Notes: generated by a model from the letters alone, not told the origin. A DNA stretch of 64,000 nt from Planctomyces sp. (GCA_019636235.1 JAHBXW010000006.1:62001-126000), one strand, 5' to 3'. Counted from the first letter of the stretch, positions 7,756 through 17,819 are shown. Program-made: numbers and translations.

Positions 7756-10083
7756 ATGAACGGCATCCGTCGATTCCTGGAATGGCATCTGGAGCTGCCG
7801 CGGGCGGACGCCGGCGAAGGCAGCCAGTGGCGGCTGCAGTTGGATTCTCCGTTCGCCGCGGCGGGCGTGTCGGGCTGGGTCATGCTGCTGCTGTTGTGCG
7901 GTCTGGGCCTGGCGCTGCACTGGCGGGGGCTGTCGGGTGTGCGGGGCTCGCGGAAAGTCTGGCTGTCCGTGCTGCGGCTGGCGACGCTTGTCGCGGTGTT
8001 GTCCTGTCTGATGCGTTTGACGCTGGTCGTCGACCGGACGAGTCTGCCGGCGCTGGCGATTCTGATCGACCGTTCGGCGAGCATGGCGCGGGCCGATGTG
8101 ATGGCGGTGGGCGGAGACCGGACGCTGGGGCGGCTGCCGGCCGTCCAGGACTGGCTGTGCCAGACAGGGGGGAGCCCTCTGGAGGCGCTGGGGCGGACGT
8201 ATCGCGTTCGGCTGTTTGAATTCGCGACCGAGTTGCAGGAGCTGTCGGGGCCGGCGGAGGGGGATTGGGAATCCGTCCGCGAGCGCGTGCGGGACCTGCG
8301 CGCGGACGGCGGCTCGACGCGCCTGGCGTCGGCGCTGGAATCGGTGTTGGAAGAGTTTCGCGGCGCTCCCCCGGCGGCAGTGATTGTGCTGAGCGACGGC
8401 GTGTCCAGCGAAGGTCCGCTGCAGTCGTTGTCCGCGGCGGCGGGAGGGGCGCGGGACATGGCGGCGCCGGTGTGGACGGTGGGCGTGGGCAGCGCGCAGG
8501 CGTCGCCGGACCTGGAACTCGCGGATGTCCGTTTCGATCGCGTGGCCCTCGTGGGGGACGCCGTGATGTTCGATGTGCGTCTGGAGACGTCGGGGACGAC
8601 CGGGGGGACGGCCGACGTGCGACTGCTGGCGGCCGACGGCGAGGTTCTGGACGGCCAGATCGCGTCGCTGCCGGCGAACGGCGGTTCGGCGTCGTCGACG
8701 TTGCGGCATCAACCGGACGAAGAGGGGCGCATCGAATACATCCTCGAGGCGCTGCCGCTGCCGGGCGAAATCAACGTCGACAACAACCGCCGGCGAGTGT
8801 CCGTGGACGTGCGGGGGAAGAAGCTGCGGGTGCTGTACGTGGAGCGCCTGCCGCGGTGGGAGTTCCGGCATTTGAAGGCGGTGCTGGAGCGGGACGAGTC
8901 ACTGGACCTGCAGACGGTGCTGCTGGACTCGGACCTGGAGTACACGCGGGAGGATCGGACGGCGCTGCCGCAGCCGCCGGCGTCGGCGGCGGATGTGCTG
9001 AGCTATGACGTCGTGATCCTGGGGGACGTAACGCCGTCTCAGTTGCCGCGCGGGTTTCTGGAATCGGTCGTGTCGCTGGTCGGCGAAGGTGCGGGTGGGC
9101 TGATTGTGATCGCGGGGGATGGCGCGCCGGCGGCGGCGATGGCTGGGAGTCCGCTGGAGCGGCTGCTGCCGGTGTCCGGAACCGCGTCGGAGGCGGATTT
9201 CGAATGGTCCTCATGGCCCGTGACGGTGTTGCCGGCGGGACGGGTGCATCCGCTGTTGCGACTGGAGGCATCGGGCGCGGCGTCGGAGGGCGCGGATCTT
9301 CCGCCGCTGACCTGGGCGGCGGCCGTCGCAGGGGTGAAGCCGGGGGCCAGCGTGCTGGCCGAGGTCGGGGTATCGGGCGAGCCTCCGCTGCCGGTGCTGG
9401 TGACGCAGCGGTTCGGCCGGGGCCAGGTGTTATGGCATGGGACGGACGAGTTGTGGAAATGGCGACGACTGCGGGAGGATGCGCTCTACGGCCGGTACTG
9501 GTCTCAGGCGGTGCGCTGGGTGAGCCGGGGGCGGCTGGCGGGGCCGCCGGGCGTCGAGCTGCGCACCGATCGCCGTGTGTACGGACCGGCGGATCCAATT
9601 CGGCTGCGACTGTCGCTGGGGGAAGAGCGGATTGGCTCGGGAGGGGGCGCGCCGGAACTGGAGATCATGAGTCCGATCGGCGAACGGCGGTTGGTCGTGA
9701 TGTCGGAATCGGCGGAGCAAGCGGGCGACTACGTGGCGCAGATGACAAGTCCCGGCATTGGAGGCTTCGTCGCCGAGTGGCGCAACCCGCCGCATCCGGA
9801 CTGGGCGGTGGAGACGGAGTTCCGGGTGGAGGCGTCCGCGGGGGAATCGCCCAACGCGGGGATCGATGAGGCCGACCTGCGTCGGACGGCGGAAATGACG
9901 CGCGGCCGCTACCGGCCGTGGTCAGAGGCGGCCTCGCTGCCGGATGAGTTGCCGCCCGGGCGTCCGGCCGTGTCGGGGCGAACGGCCTCGGCGCCGTTGT
10001 GGAGCCGGTGGGAGGCGGCGGCCCTTGTCTGCGGATTGATGTGCCTGGAATGGTTCGTACGTCGGCGGAGCCGACTCGTATAA
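7756..10083 (+). CDS. membrane-anchored VWA-domain protein (BatA/B-like large planctomycete type)
   Basis: A 775-residue protein. Two N-terminal membrane segments (about residues 37-53 and 65-85) precede a von Willebrand A domain whose metal-ion site DxSxS is visible as DRSAS at 105-109. The middle resembles the class-I-glutamine-amidotransferase-like domain often fused to these proteins, with no catalytic triad evident. A last membrane segment lies near the C-terminus (ALVCGLMCLEWF). ATG 7756 is chosen because it places the first membrane segment normally. It is the first gene of a three-gene run with the next two. In related planctomycete loci a MoxR ATPase and a DUF58 protein precede it, but here a helicase does. 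A role in envelope stress or protein-complex assembly is inferred from the family only. Confidence 0.75.
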   Translation: MNGIRRFLEWHLELPRADAGEGSQWRLQLDSPFAAAGVSGWVMLLLLCGLGLALHWRGLSGVRGSRKVWLSVLRLATLVAVLSCLMRLTLVVDRTSLPALAILIDRSASMARADVMAVGGDRTLGRLPAVQDWLCQTGGSPLEALGRTYRVRLFEFATELQELSGPAEGDWESVRERVRDLRADGGSTRLASALESVLEEFRGAPPAAVIVLSDGVSSEGPLQSLSAAAGGARDMAAPVWTVGVGSAQASPDLELADVRFDRVALVGDAVMFDVRLETSGTTGGTADVRLLAADGEVLDGQIASLPANGGSASSTLRHQPDEEGRIEYILEALPLPGEINVDNNRRRVSVDVRGKKLRVLYVERLPRWEFRHLKAVLERDESLDLQTVLLDSDLEYTREDRTALPQPPASAADVLSYDVVILGDVTPSQLPRGFLESVVSLVGEGAGGLIVIAGDGAPAAAMAGSPLERLLPVSGTASEADFEWSSWPVTVLPAGRVHPLLRLEASGAASEGADLPPLTWAAAVAGVKPGASVLAEVGVSGEPPLPVLVTQRFGRGQVLWHGTDELWKWRRLREDALYGRYWSQAVRWVSRGRLAGPPGVELRTDRRVYGPADPIRLRLSLGEERIGSGGGAPELEIMSPIGERRLVVMSESAEQAGDYVAQMTSPGIGGFVAEWRNPPHPDWAVETEFRVEASAGESPNAGIDEADLRRTAEMTRGRYRPWSEAASLPDELPPGRPAVSGRTASAPLWSRWEAAALVCGLMCLEWFVRRRSRLV

Positions 10084-10084
10084 T
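10079..10084 (+). promoter_or_regulatory. possible internal -10 element (TATAAT)
   Basis: A perfect TATAAT overlaps the stop codon of the VWA gene, 38 bp before the next start codon. No good -35 box lies 16-18 bp upstream, so a secondary promoter is only possible. Confidence 0.2.
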
Positions 10085-10121
10085 CGCGGGGAGGCGCTGA
10101 CAGCCCACTCGCGGGGAAGCG

Positions 10122-13100
10122 ATGCCGATGGATCCCGTACTTGCAGGCCTGTCCGATCTCCGCGCCCGGCAACGCCGGGTGACGGCGACTGCGGCGCTGG
10201 CGACGGGGCTCGCGGCGCTTTTGGCGACGCTGAGCGTCAGCGGGTTCGTCGACTGGCTGGCGCCGATTGATTCGCCCTGGACCCGGGCGGCGCTGCTGGG
10301 CCTGGCGGCTGCGGGAACGCTCGGGCTGGCGCGGAGTCGGTATGTTCGGCTGCGGCGCCGGGAGCCGACGCTGACGGCGTGGGGCCTCAGAATCGAGGAC
10401 CGGCAAGCGACTCGCGGAACAGGATCGATCGCGGCGGCGGCGGACTTTCTTCAGCACGGAGCGCCTCCGGAAGGGGCGTCGCCATCGCTGGCGGCCTCGA
10501 CGGCATCGACAGCCGCTGAGGAGTTCTCGCGAATGCCGGCGTCGGACCTGAAAGGTCTGGTGAACCGCCGGCCGGCGCGGAACGCGCTGTGGGCGTGCGG
10601 CGCCGTGGCGGCCTGCCTGACGATCATTGGATTCGGGTGGCCGCGGGAGTCCGCGTTTGCAGCGCAGCGCTGGTTGAGGCCGTTTGCGACGGGGGACTGG
10701 CCGCGGCGGACAACCTTGCGCTGGCTGGATGAAGACCTGCAGCCGCTGGAGGACGCTGCGCTCGAGCGGCCGGCCGCGGCCGGGGAACTGTTGACGGCGT
10801 ATCTCGACGAGCAGGACGGGCGGCTTCCGGGGGACCTGCAGATTCGACATGCGGGGCCGTCGGGATCGACGTCGCTGCTGCCGCTGCGGGAAACGGTGCT
10901 GCAGGACGGGTCTGCTCGGGGGCGCCGCGTGGCGGTGGCGTCTTTCACGCCTGGTCCGGGAACGCATGTGTTGACGGCGCGCGGGGGCGATGACGACCGG
11001 TTGCCGGCGCTGACGCTGACGGCCGAGACGCCGCCCGCCGCTTCCGGTTATGAAATCGAGGTGCGTCCGCCGGCTTACGCACGGCTGCCCGCGTCCCGTT
11101 CCGAGGGGACGGTCGCGCATGTGCGGGGCCTGGCGGGGTCGGACGTCGAGATTGTCGGTCGCAGCACGGGGCGGCTGGGCGCCGCGCGGCTGGTGATGGA
11201 ATCCGGCGTGGCGACCGAGTTGCCGCTGCTCGACGACGGGATGAGGTTCCGCGCGTCGTTTCCGATCGCGGCGGCGGGGACGCATCGGTTCTGGTTCGAG
11301 CTGGCGGATGAACGGGGCTTGAGGCACCCGCGGCCGCCGCGGTTTGACCTGACGGGCGATGAGGATCGGCCGCCAACGGCGACGCTGACGCGGCCGGGGG
11401 AGGACCTGCTGGTGACGGCGGACGCGGACCTGGCGTTCGAGATGGGCGCGCGGGACGACGTCGGGCTGGCGACCGCGGGGCTGGAGTTGCGTCGCGTCGC
11501 GCCGGCTTCCGATCCGGCGGTCGTGCATCGGCATCCGCTGGACCTGCCGGACGAACGCGCCGCGACGGGGGACTGGAACGGACGCTGGCCGCTGGCGGGG
11601 CTGGGGCTGCAGCCGGGCGAGCAGTATGAGCTGCAGGGAATCGTGGCCGATGCAAAGCCGGCGGAGACGAATGTCGAGCGGGAGGGGCGAACGGCGATTC
11701 GACGGGTGACGGTGGCCTCAGCGGCGGACGTGCAACGTCGGCTGGCCGCGGAGGAGCGGTCGCTCGCGGAGGAATTGACGCAAACCCGGGACGTCGTGCG
11801 ACGGGAGCTGCAGTCGTTGCGGGAACTGCGGGCCGGATGGCGGGAATCGCGTCAGCTGGACGACCGGGATCGCACGACGCTGGAGCGTTCGGCATCGGGC
11901 GCGGACGGCATCGTGCGGCGGATGTCGTCCGAGTCTTCCTGGCGGCGGCGGCTGGACCGGCTGGCCGAGGCGCGCGAACTCAACCGGATCGCGTCCCCGC
12001 AGGATCGCGAACGGCTCGAAGCCGTGCAGGAGCAGGCGGCGCGTGTCAGCGAGCAATTGCAGCCGGGAGCGGCCGAGTCGTTGCGCAGCGCGTCCCGGAA
12101 CGCGGATTCGGCGAAGGGCCGCAGCGAGACGGCGTCGGCGCTGACTTCCGAACAGGCGGGAGCTGTCGATTCCGCGCTGGCGGCGGCCGAGGCGCTGCAG
12201 CGGCAGTCGCTCGAAGCGTTGGACGCGGCAACCGAACAGCTGGCCGCCAGCGGGGCGCAACAGGATCGTCAGCAACGGCTGGAGCAGATTGCGGCGGACC
12301 AGTCGGCGCTGCGGAGCGAGGTCGCGGAATCGGGCGCCCGGTTCCTGTCGCAGGGCATCGGGGAGACGGGCGCGCAAGAGCGCGGCAATCTGTCCCGGCA
12401 GGCGGAGCGACAACGGCAGATTTCCGAAGCCTTCGATACGCTCCGCGCGGCGGCAACCCGGTCGGATGATCGCTCCGACAGCCCGCCGACCGATCCGGCC
12501 TGGGTGGCTGCGAGTTCCGTCTCGGACGCGATGCGCGAAGCGGCCGGCGCGTTGGACGCGTTCAACGTCGGCCAGGCGATGCAGACACAACAGCGGATCG
12601 AGGAGCTGCTGAACGAGCTGCGCGGCGGGTTGAGGCAGCCGGAGGCGAATCCTGAAGGGCTGGCGGAATTCCTGTCTGAAGCGGAGCAGCTGGTCAAACG
12701 ACTGGAGGCGGCGCAAGCGGAGTGGATGGAGGAGGTCGGTTCGCTGGGGGAGAAGGGTTCGAACGATTCAGCAGACCGCGAGTTGCGGCACGGACTCAGG
12801 GCGCGGCAGGCGGAGGCGGCCGCTCAGGCGGCGGACCTGGCGAAGCGCCTGCGCAAGCAGGGGCTGTCCGCCGCCGATTCGACGCTGGCCGCGGCGGAGC
12901 ACATGCAGCGTGCCGAAGAGCTGCTGGAGGACGCCGACCGCGGCGGCTCGCTGAGCGCCGCGGGAGAGGCGCGCGAGCGGCTGGAGGACGCCGCACGGGA
13001 ACTGCAGCGGACGCAGCGGGACATCGCGGCCCGGCAGCAGATGGCGGCCTATGAGCAGACGCGGCACGGCGCGCAGTCGCTGGCCGATCGGCAGGCGTCG

Positions 13101-13718
13101 CTGCAGGCGGAAACGGAACGTCTGGACGAACTGGCCCGGGAAACGGGACGCCTGTCGCGTTCGCAGACCCGGACGCTGCTGCAGTTGGCCGACGACCAGT
13201 TGGCGCTGGCGAGCGATGTGCAGTCACTGGGGGAGTCCGCGCCCGACGGTGTTTCGCGGTGGGCGCTGGAGAGCGCGCTGGCGGCGGCGCGGCGGGCGGG
13301 GGAACGTCTCGCGCAGCGGGAGACGGGCGACGAGACCCGCCGTCCGCAGACCGAAGCCGAGACGAAGCTGCGGCTTGTCGCGGAGTCTCTGTCCATGACT
13401 CCGCCGGAGGGCGGGGACTCGCCGGCCGGGCCGGCCGACAATGAGGAGCCGGCGGATGAGGACGATGCGGCCGGAGCGCCTGTCTGGCTGGCCCCGCAGA
13501 TCGAACTGCTCCGTCAGCTGCAGTTGAACCTGATCGAGCGGACGCAGCGGCTGGCGGAGGCGGGCGACGTCGTTTCGGGGGATGAGATGCAGTCGCTGGC
13601 GGCCGAGCAGCAGCAGCTTGTGGACCTTGCGGCGACCCTGCTGGGCGCTGTGACGGAGTCGGACCCGGAACCCAGCCCCCCCGAGCGAAACGATGATCCG
13701 TTTGACCTGTCTCCCTGA
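10122..13718 (+). CDS. DUF4175-like large membrane protein with coiled-coil C-terminal half
   Basis: This 1198-residue protein has two N-terminal membrane helices (about residues 22-45 and 55-68) and a third near 150-170. Beta-rich, Ig-like extracytoplasmic repeats follow (PPAYARLP at 316-323), and then about 600 residues of Ala/Glu/Arg/Gln heptad-like sequence (about 540-1150). The C-terminus is acidic and Pro-rich. The architecture matches the DUF4175/TIGR02302-type family and parallels the protein at 52766-57211. It starts 38 bp after the VWA gene, preceded by GGGGAAG, and overlaps the next gene by 26 bp, so the three are probably cotranscribed. Function unknown; a structural envelope role is inferred. 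Confidence 0.7.
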   Translation: MPMDPVLAGLSDLRARQRRVTATAALATGLAALLATLSVSGFVDWLAPIDSPWTRAALLGLAAAGTLGLARSRYVRLRRREPTLTAWGLRIEDRQATRGTGSIAAAADFLQHGAPPEGASPSLAASTASTAAEEFSRMPASDLKGLVNRRPARNALWACGAVAACLTIIGFGWPRESAFAAQRWLRPFATGDWPRRTTLRWLDEDLQPLEDAALERPAAAGELLTAYLDEQDGRLPGDLQIRHAGPSGSTSLLPLRETVLQDGSARGRRVAVASFTPGPGTHVLTARGGDDDRLPALTLTAETPPAASGYEIEVRPPAYARLPASRSEGTVAHVRGLAGSDVEIVGRSTGRLGAARLVMESGVATELPLLDDGMRFRASFPIAAAGTHRFWFELADERGLRHPRPPRFDLTGDEDRPPTATLTRPGEDLLVTADADLAFEMGARDDVGLATAGLELRRVAPASDPAVVHRHPLDLPDERAATGDWNGRWPLAGLGLQPGEQYELQGIVADAKPAETNVEREGRTAIRRVTVASAADVQRRLAAEERSLAEELTQTRDVVRRELQSLRELRAGWRESRQLDDRDRTTLERSASGADGIVRRMSSESSWRRRLDRLAEARELNRIASPQDRERLEAVQEQAARVSEQLQPGAAESLRSASRNADSAKGRSETASALTSEQAGAVDSALAAAEALQRQSLEALDAATEQLAASGAQQDRQQRLEQIAADQSALRSEVAESGARFLSQGIGETGAQERGNLSRQAERQRQISEAFDTLRAAATRSDDRSDSPPTDPAWVAASSVSDAMREAAGALDAFNVGQAMQTQQRIEELLNELRGGLRQPEANPEGLAEFLSEAEQLVKRLEAAQAEWMEEVGSLGEKGSNDSADRELRHGLRARQAEAAAQAADLAKRLRKQGLSAADSTLAAAEHMQRAEELLEDADRGGSLSAAGEARERLEDAARELQRTQRDIAARQQMAAYEQTRHGAQSLADRQASLQAETERLDELARETGRLSRSQTRTLLQLADDQLALASDVQSLGESAPDGVSRWALESALAAARRAGERLAQRETGDETRRPQTEAETKLRLVAESLSMTPPEGGDSPAGPADNEEPADEDDAAGAPVWLAPQIELLRQLQLNLIERTQRLAEAGDVVSGDEMQSLAAEQQQLVDLAATLLGAVTESDPEPSPPERNDDPFDLSP

Positions 13719-14445
13719 CGTCATCGAGCGCGGAGCGGCGGCGCGGCGCTGGAGCGCCGTGCGGCTGGCGGTCGCGTTGTGCGCCGTTGCGCTGGGCGGG
13801 TCGGCCTGGGGGCAGCCGGACGCGACGCCCCCTGCCGCAGCGGAACCGGAGACGGGTTCCGAGCCGGAAGCGGAGACGGCCGACGCGCCAGCGGTTCCCG
13901 GGAACGAGGACGCATCGGAGCCTGATGAAGCCGCTCCCCCGGCGGCGCCGGAATCCGGCCTGCGGACCGAGGACCTCGCTGCACGGGCCCTGGCCTCGCT
14001 GGCCGAAGCCGCGCAGCGACTGCAGGCGGGGAACGCCGATGCGGCGACGGTGACCGTGCAGCAGCAGGCGGCCCGCGATCTCGAAGAGCTGCTGAAACAA
14101 CTGCAGGACGCCGCTCAGGGTCAGCAGAGTGCGGATTCAGAATCCGGGGCGTCGGAGGGGGCGCAGAGCCGCAGCGGCCGTGCGGAGGGATCGCAGACGA
14201 ATCAGCGGAATGCGAACCGCGACGCCGCGCAGTCCCGCGAGGACGCGGACGGTGGCGCGGCATCGGCGGCGGCGGAACTGGTCCGGCGTCGGGACCTGGC
14301 GCAGTCGGTGTGGGGACATCTGCCTCCGCGGATGCAGGATGAGCTGCGGCGTTCGTTCAGCGAGCGGTTCGCTCCGAAGTACGACGCGATGATCCGGCGG
14401 TATTACGAGGCGCTGGCGGAGCAGCCGGCGCGGCCGAACCGCTGA
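13693..14445 (+). CDS. exported low-complexity protein, third gene of the VWA/DUF4175 run
   Basis: A 250-residue protein with a signal peptide (hydrophobic about 24-38, cleavage likely after SAWG). A Pro/Glu/Ala-rich linker follows, then a helical region and a Ser/Gly/Gln/Asn-rich patch. The conserved-looking end is WGHLPPRMQDELRRSF, followed by FAPKYDAMIRRYYEAL, a terminal module I associate with this planctomycete gene cluster. The 26-bp overlap with the preceding gene supports translational coupling. No enzymatic motif. Confidence 0.7.
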   Translation: MIRLTCLPDVIERGAAARRWSAVRLAVALCAVALGGSAWGQPDATPPAAAEPETGSEPEAETADAPAVPGNEDASEPDEAAPPAAPESGLRTEDLAARALASLAEAAQRLQAGNADAATVTVQQQAARDLEELLKQLQDAAQGQQSADSESGASEGAQSRSGRAEGSQTNQRNANRDAAQSREDADGGAASAAAELVRRRDLAQSVWGHLPPRMQDELRRSFSERFAPKYDAMIRRYYEALAEQPARPNR

Positions 14446-14621
14446 GGGGCTGCGCGAGATTTCGCGATCGGGCGGGATTTCGCCGCGAACCGGGGCGCGG
14501 TTCTCAATCTCCAATCCGGGCGATACTCTGGATGGTTTCCGCGAAACCCGGAGGCGCAGGGCGCGCCGGCCGGCGTGCCGCGTCGCGGTCCGGCAGCCGA
14601 ACGGCCGGCGTCACTGAACAT

Positions 14622-17600
14622 ATGGCTATTGAACTTCCGAAGCAGTACGACCCTCAGGCGGCACAGGCCCGCTGGCAGCCCTTCTGGGAGCAGCGCGGCG
14701 ACTTCAACGCCGACCCTCCGCAGACGCCGGCCGTCGACCCGGACGTGCATGCGGCGGCGACGGGTGAGACCGCCCGGCCGCCCCACACGATCATGATTCC
14801 CCTGCCGAATGTGACCGGGGCGCTGCACATGGGGCACGCGCTCAACGGGACGGTGCAGGACGTCATCACCCGCTGGCGGCGGATGCAGGGCTACGAGGCG
14901 CTGTGGATGCCCGGGACCGACCATGCCGGCATCGCCACGCAGTCGGTGGTCGAGCGGCGGCTGCTGGAAGAAGAAGGCAAAACCCGCCACGACATCGGCC
15001 GCGAGGCGCTCGTCGAGCGGATCTGGAAGTGGAAGGAAGTCTACGAGGCCCGGATCCTGGGGCAGCTCAAGCAGCTCGGAGCGAGCTGCGACTGGCGGCG
15101 GACGCGGTTCACGCTGGACGAGGTGTGTTCCCGCGCCGTGCGGAAGACGTTCTTCCGGATGTTCAAGGACGGCCTGATCTTCCGGGGCAAGCGGCTGGTC
15201 AACTGGGACACGTTCCTGCAGACGGCGGTCGCCGACGACGAAGTGTACGACGAGGAGATTGAAGGGCACTTCTGGACGTTCCGTTACCCGGTGGTCGACG
15301 CCGGGGGGACGCCCACCGGCGAGCAGATTCATTTCTCGACGACCCGCCCGGAGACGATGCTGGGCGACACGGCCGTCTGCGTGCATCCGACGGACGAGCG
15401 GTACACGCATCTCGTGGGCCGCAAGGTGCGGATCCCATTGAACGGGCGGCTGATCCCGGTCATCTCCGATGCGTTGCTGGCGGACAAAACGCTGGGCACG
15501 GGCTGCGTCAAGGTGACGCCCGCCCACGATCCGAACGACTACGCGTGCTATCAGCGGAACCCGGAGATCGGGATCATCAACATCCTGAATCCGGATGGCA
15601 CGTTGAATTCGGCGGCGGCCGAAGGGGACGGTGCGCCGGCCGTCGATCCGACGCGGTACGTGGGCCTGGACCGCTACAAGGCGCGGGAACTGGTCGTCGC
15701 CGACATGCAGGCGCTGGGGGCCCTCGAGAAGATCGAGGACCGCCGGATTCCGCTGAAGCACAGCGACCGCTCGAAGACGCCCATCGAACCGTACCTCTCA
15801 GAGCAGTGGTTCGTCCGGATGGGGGATTCCGAGGACGGGCAGCCCGGACTGGCTCAACTGGCGATGGACGCCGTCGCCGATGGCCGCGTGCGGTTCTTCC
15901 CGTCCCGGTACACCAAGACCTACATGGACTGGCTGGGCGAGAAGCGCGACTGGTGCATCAGCCGCCAGTTGTGGTGGGGGCACCGGATTCCGATCTGGTC
16001 GAAGACGGAGGACGTCGGCGACCGGGACCGCAGCCCCGACGCGCGGCTCGACGGGCTGATCGATCTGGCGCAGCGGTTTGCCGCGCACGGCGTGCGCGCG
16101 GAGGATGGGCGACTGCTGGTGTGCGTTGACGAAGGGCATCCCGAAGTGGAGCGCGCGCTCGAGGCCGCCGGGTTCCAGCAGGATCCGGACGTGCTGGACA
16201 CGTGGTTCTCCTCGGCGCTGTGGCCGCACGCGACACTGGGCTGGCCGGATCTGGATCACAACCCGCCGCTGGACGAACAGGTCGTGGCGGCCCAGACCCA
16301 GCGGGCCGGCGGCGCGGGGGATCCGTCGGCCGGCATCGGCAACCAGGTGCTGAACTACTTCTACCCGGGCAGCGTGCTGGTGACGTCGCGGGACATCATC
16401 ACGTTGTGGGTGGCGCGGATGGTGCTGACTGGTCTCTACAACATGGGAGATGTGCCGTTCCGGCATGTGTGCGTGCATCCCAAGATTCTCGACGGCTTCG
16501 GGCAGGGGATGTCGAAGACGAAGGGGAACGGCGTCGATCCGCTGGAGCTGACGGCGCGGTATGGCTGCGACGGGACGCGGTTCACGATCGCGTCGTTCGC
16601 CGGGGAGACGCAGGACGTGCGGCTGCCGGTTTCGTACGAGTGCCCGCACTGCCAGGCGTCGATCCCGCAGACGCTGGAGCATCTGAAGTTCAAGCCCGGC
16701 AAGCCGACGATCCGCTGCGCGAAGTGCAAGAAGGATGCGCAGTACGCGTCCCCCTGGTACGACCCGGAGCCGGGGGCGCCCGTGGCGCGGATCGTCATCG
16801 AGCGGTTCGAGTACGGTCGGAACTTCTGCAACAAGCTGTGGAACGCGGCGCGGTTCGCGATTCTGAACCTCGAGGGGTATAAGCCGGCGGAGGTGACGCC
16901 GGAGCAACTGGCGCTCGAGGACCGCTGGATTCTCAGCCGGCTGTCGAGCGTGATGCAGGACGTGAATCAGTCGCTGGGACGCTACCAGCTGGACGTGGCG
17001 ACGCGGGCTCTGCGGGAGTTCGTGTGGAACGAATTCTGCGACTGGTATCTGGAGATGATCAAGCCGCGGCTGCGTGCCGACGAGGGGGCGGCGCCCGAGG
17101 TGCGGGCCGTGGCCCAGCGCGTGCTGCTGGCGGTGCTGGATTCGATCGTCCGCATCCTGCAGCCGATGACGCCGTTCATCTGCGAGGAGTTGTGGCAGCG
17201 GCTGAACGAGCTGGCGCCGGTTCGGGCGCTGCCGGCGGCTGCGGTCGGCGAAGAGGGCGCGGCAGCGGCGCTGGCGCCGCGGGAGGCGGAAGGGGCGGCG
17301 ATCATCGCACGCTGGCCAGAGATTCCCGCGTCCTGGCAGGACCCGTCGCTGGAGAAGCGGCTGTCGCGGCTGCAGGAGACGATCGTCGCGGTGCGGAACG
17401 TGCGGGCGATCTACAGCATTCCGCCGGGCACGCCGATCGAGCTGCACATGCGTTCGAGCGATGAAGTGGCGGGGGATCTGCAGGACGTGGCCGGCCAGTT
17501 CGACACGCTGGCGAAGGCCGTGCTGGCCGCGGCCGGAGCGAACGTCGTGCGGCCGCCGGCGTCGGCCAGTTTTTCACTGGGCGATGCGGACGGCTATATC

Positions 17601-17819
17601 CCGCTGGAGGGGCTCATCGACCGGGATGCGGAACGGGCCCGGCAGCAGAAGGTCGCCGAGCAGCTTCGCAAACACATCGCGGGGCACGAAGGGGCGCTGT
17701 CGAATGCGAACTTCGTCTCCAGGGCCGCGCCCGAAGTCGTCGAGGCGCGGCGCGAAACGCTGGCCGGACTGAAGAAGCAGCTGGAAAGCGTGGAATCGGT
17801 GCTGCGCGACCTGGGGTAG
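14622..17819 (+). CDS. valS: valyl-tRNA synthetase
   Basis: A 1065-residue class I synthetase that charges tRNA-Val in the cytoplasm. The HIGH motif is HMGH at residues 69-72. The KMSKS loop reads GMSKTKGN (MSKTK at 630-634), keeping the second Lys. The editing CP1 domain is present (TTRPETMLGDTAVCVHP), as are the anticodon-binding domain and a C-terminal coiled coil (LEKRLSRLQETIVAVRNVRA, later RQQKVAEQLRKHI). Odd feature: between the KMSKS region and RNFCNKLWNA an insertion of about 55 residues carries CPHC (674-677) and CAKC (699-702), a likely zinc ribbon. ATG 14622 is preferred over an upstream in-frame ATG because it gives the normal MAIELPKQYDP start. Confidence 0.96.
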   Translation: MAIELPKQYDPQAAQARWQPFWEQRGDFNADPPQTPAVDPDVHAAATGETARPPHTIMIPLPNVTGALHMGHALNGTVQDVITRWRRMQGYEALWMPGTDHAGIATQSVVERRLLEEEGKTRHDIGREALVERIWKWKEVYEARILGQLKQLGASCDWRRTRFTLDEVCSRAVRKTFFRMFKDGLIFRGKRLVNWDTFLQTAVADDEVYDEEIEGHFWTFRYPVVDAGGTPTGEQIHFSTTRPETMLGDTAVCVHPTDERYTHLVGRKVRIPLNGRLIPVISDALLADKTLGTGCVKVTPAHDPNDYACYQRNPEIGIINILNPDGTLNSAAAEGDGAPAVDPTRYVGLDRYKARELVVADMQALGALEKIEDRRIPLKHSDRSKTPIEPYLSEQWFVRMGDSEDGQPGLAQLAMDAVADGRVRFFPSRYTKTYMDWLGEKRDWCISRQLWWGHRIPIWSKTEDVGDRDRSPDARLDGLIDLAQRFAAHGVRAEDGRLLVCVDEGHPEVERALEAAGFQQDPDVLDTWFSSALWPHATLGWPDLDHNPPLDEQVVAAQTQRAGGAGDPSAGIGNQVLNYFYPGSVLVTSRDIITLWVARMVLTGLYNMGDVPFRHVCVHPKILDGFGQGMSKTKGNGVDPLELTARYGCDGTRFTIASFAGETQDVRLPVSYECPHCQASIPQTLEHLKFKPGKPTIRCAKCKKDAQYASPWYDPEPGAPVARIVIERFEYGRNFCNKLWNAARFAILNLEGYKPAEVTPEQLALEDRWILSRLSSVMQDVNQSLGRYQLDVATRALREFVWNEFCDWYLEMIKPRLRADEGAAPEVRAVAQRVLLAVLDSIVRILQPMTPFICEELWQRLNELAPVRALPAAAVGEEGAAAALAPREAEGAAIIARWPEIPASWQDPSLEKRLSRLQETIVAVRNVRAIYSIPPGTPIELHMRSSDEVAGDLQDVAGQFDTLAKAVLAAAGANVVRPPASASFSLGDADGYIPLEGLIDRDAERARQQKVAEQLRKHIAGHEGALSNANFVSRAAPEVVEARRETLAGLKKQLESVESVLRDLG

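Noticed and set aside
9909-11534. Long minus-strand frame over the VWA and DUF4175-like genes
   Set aside because: Arg/Gln-rich shadow of the real coding strand.
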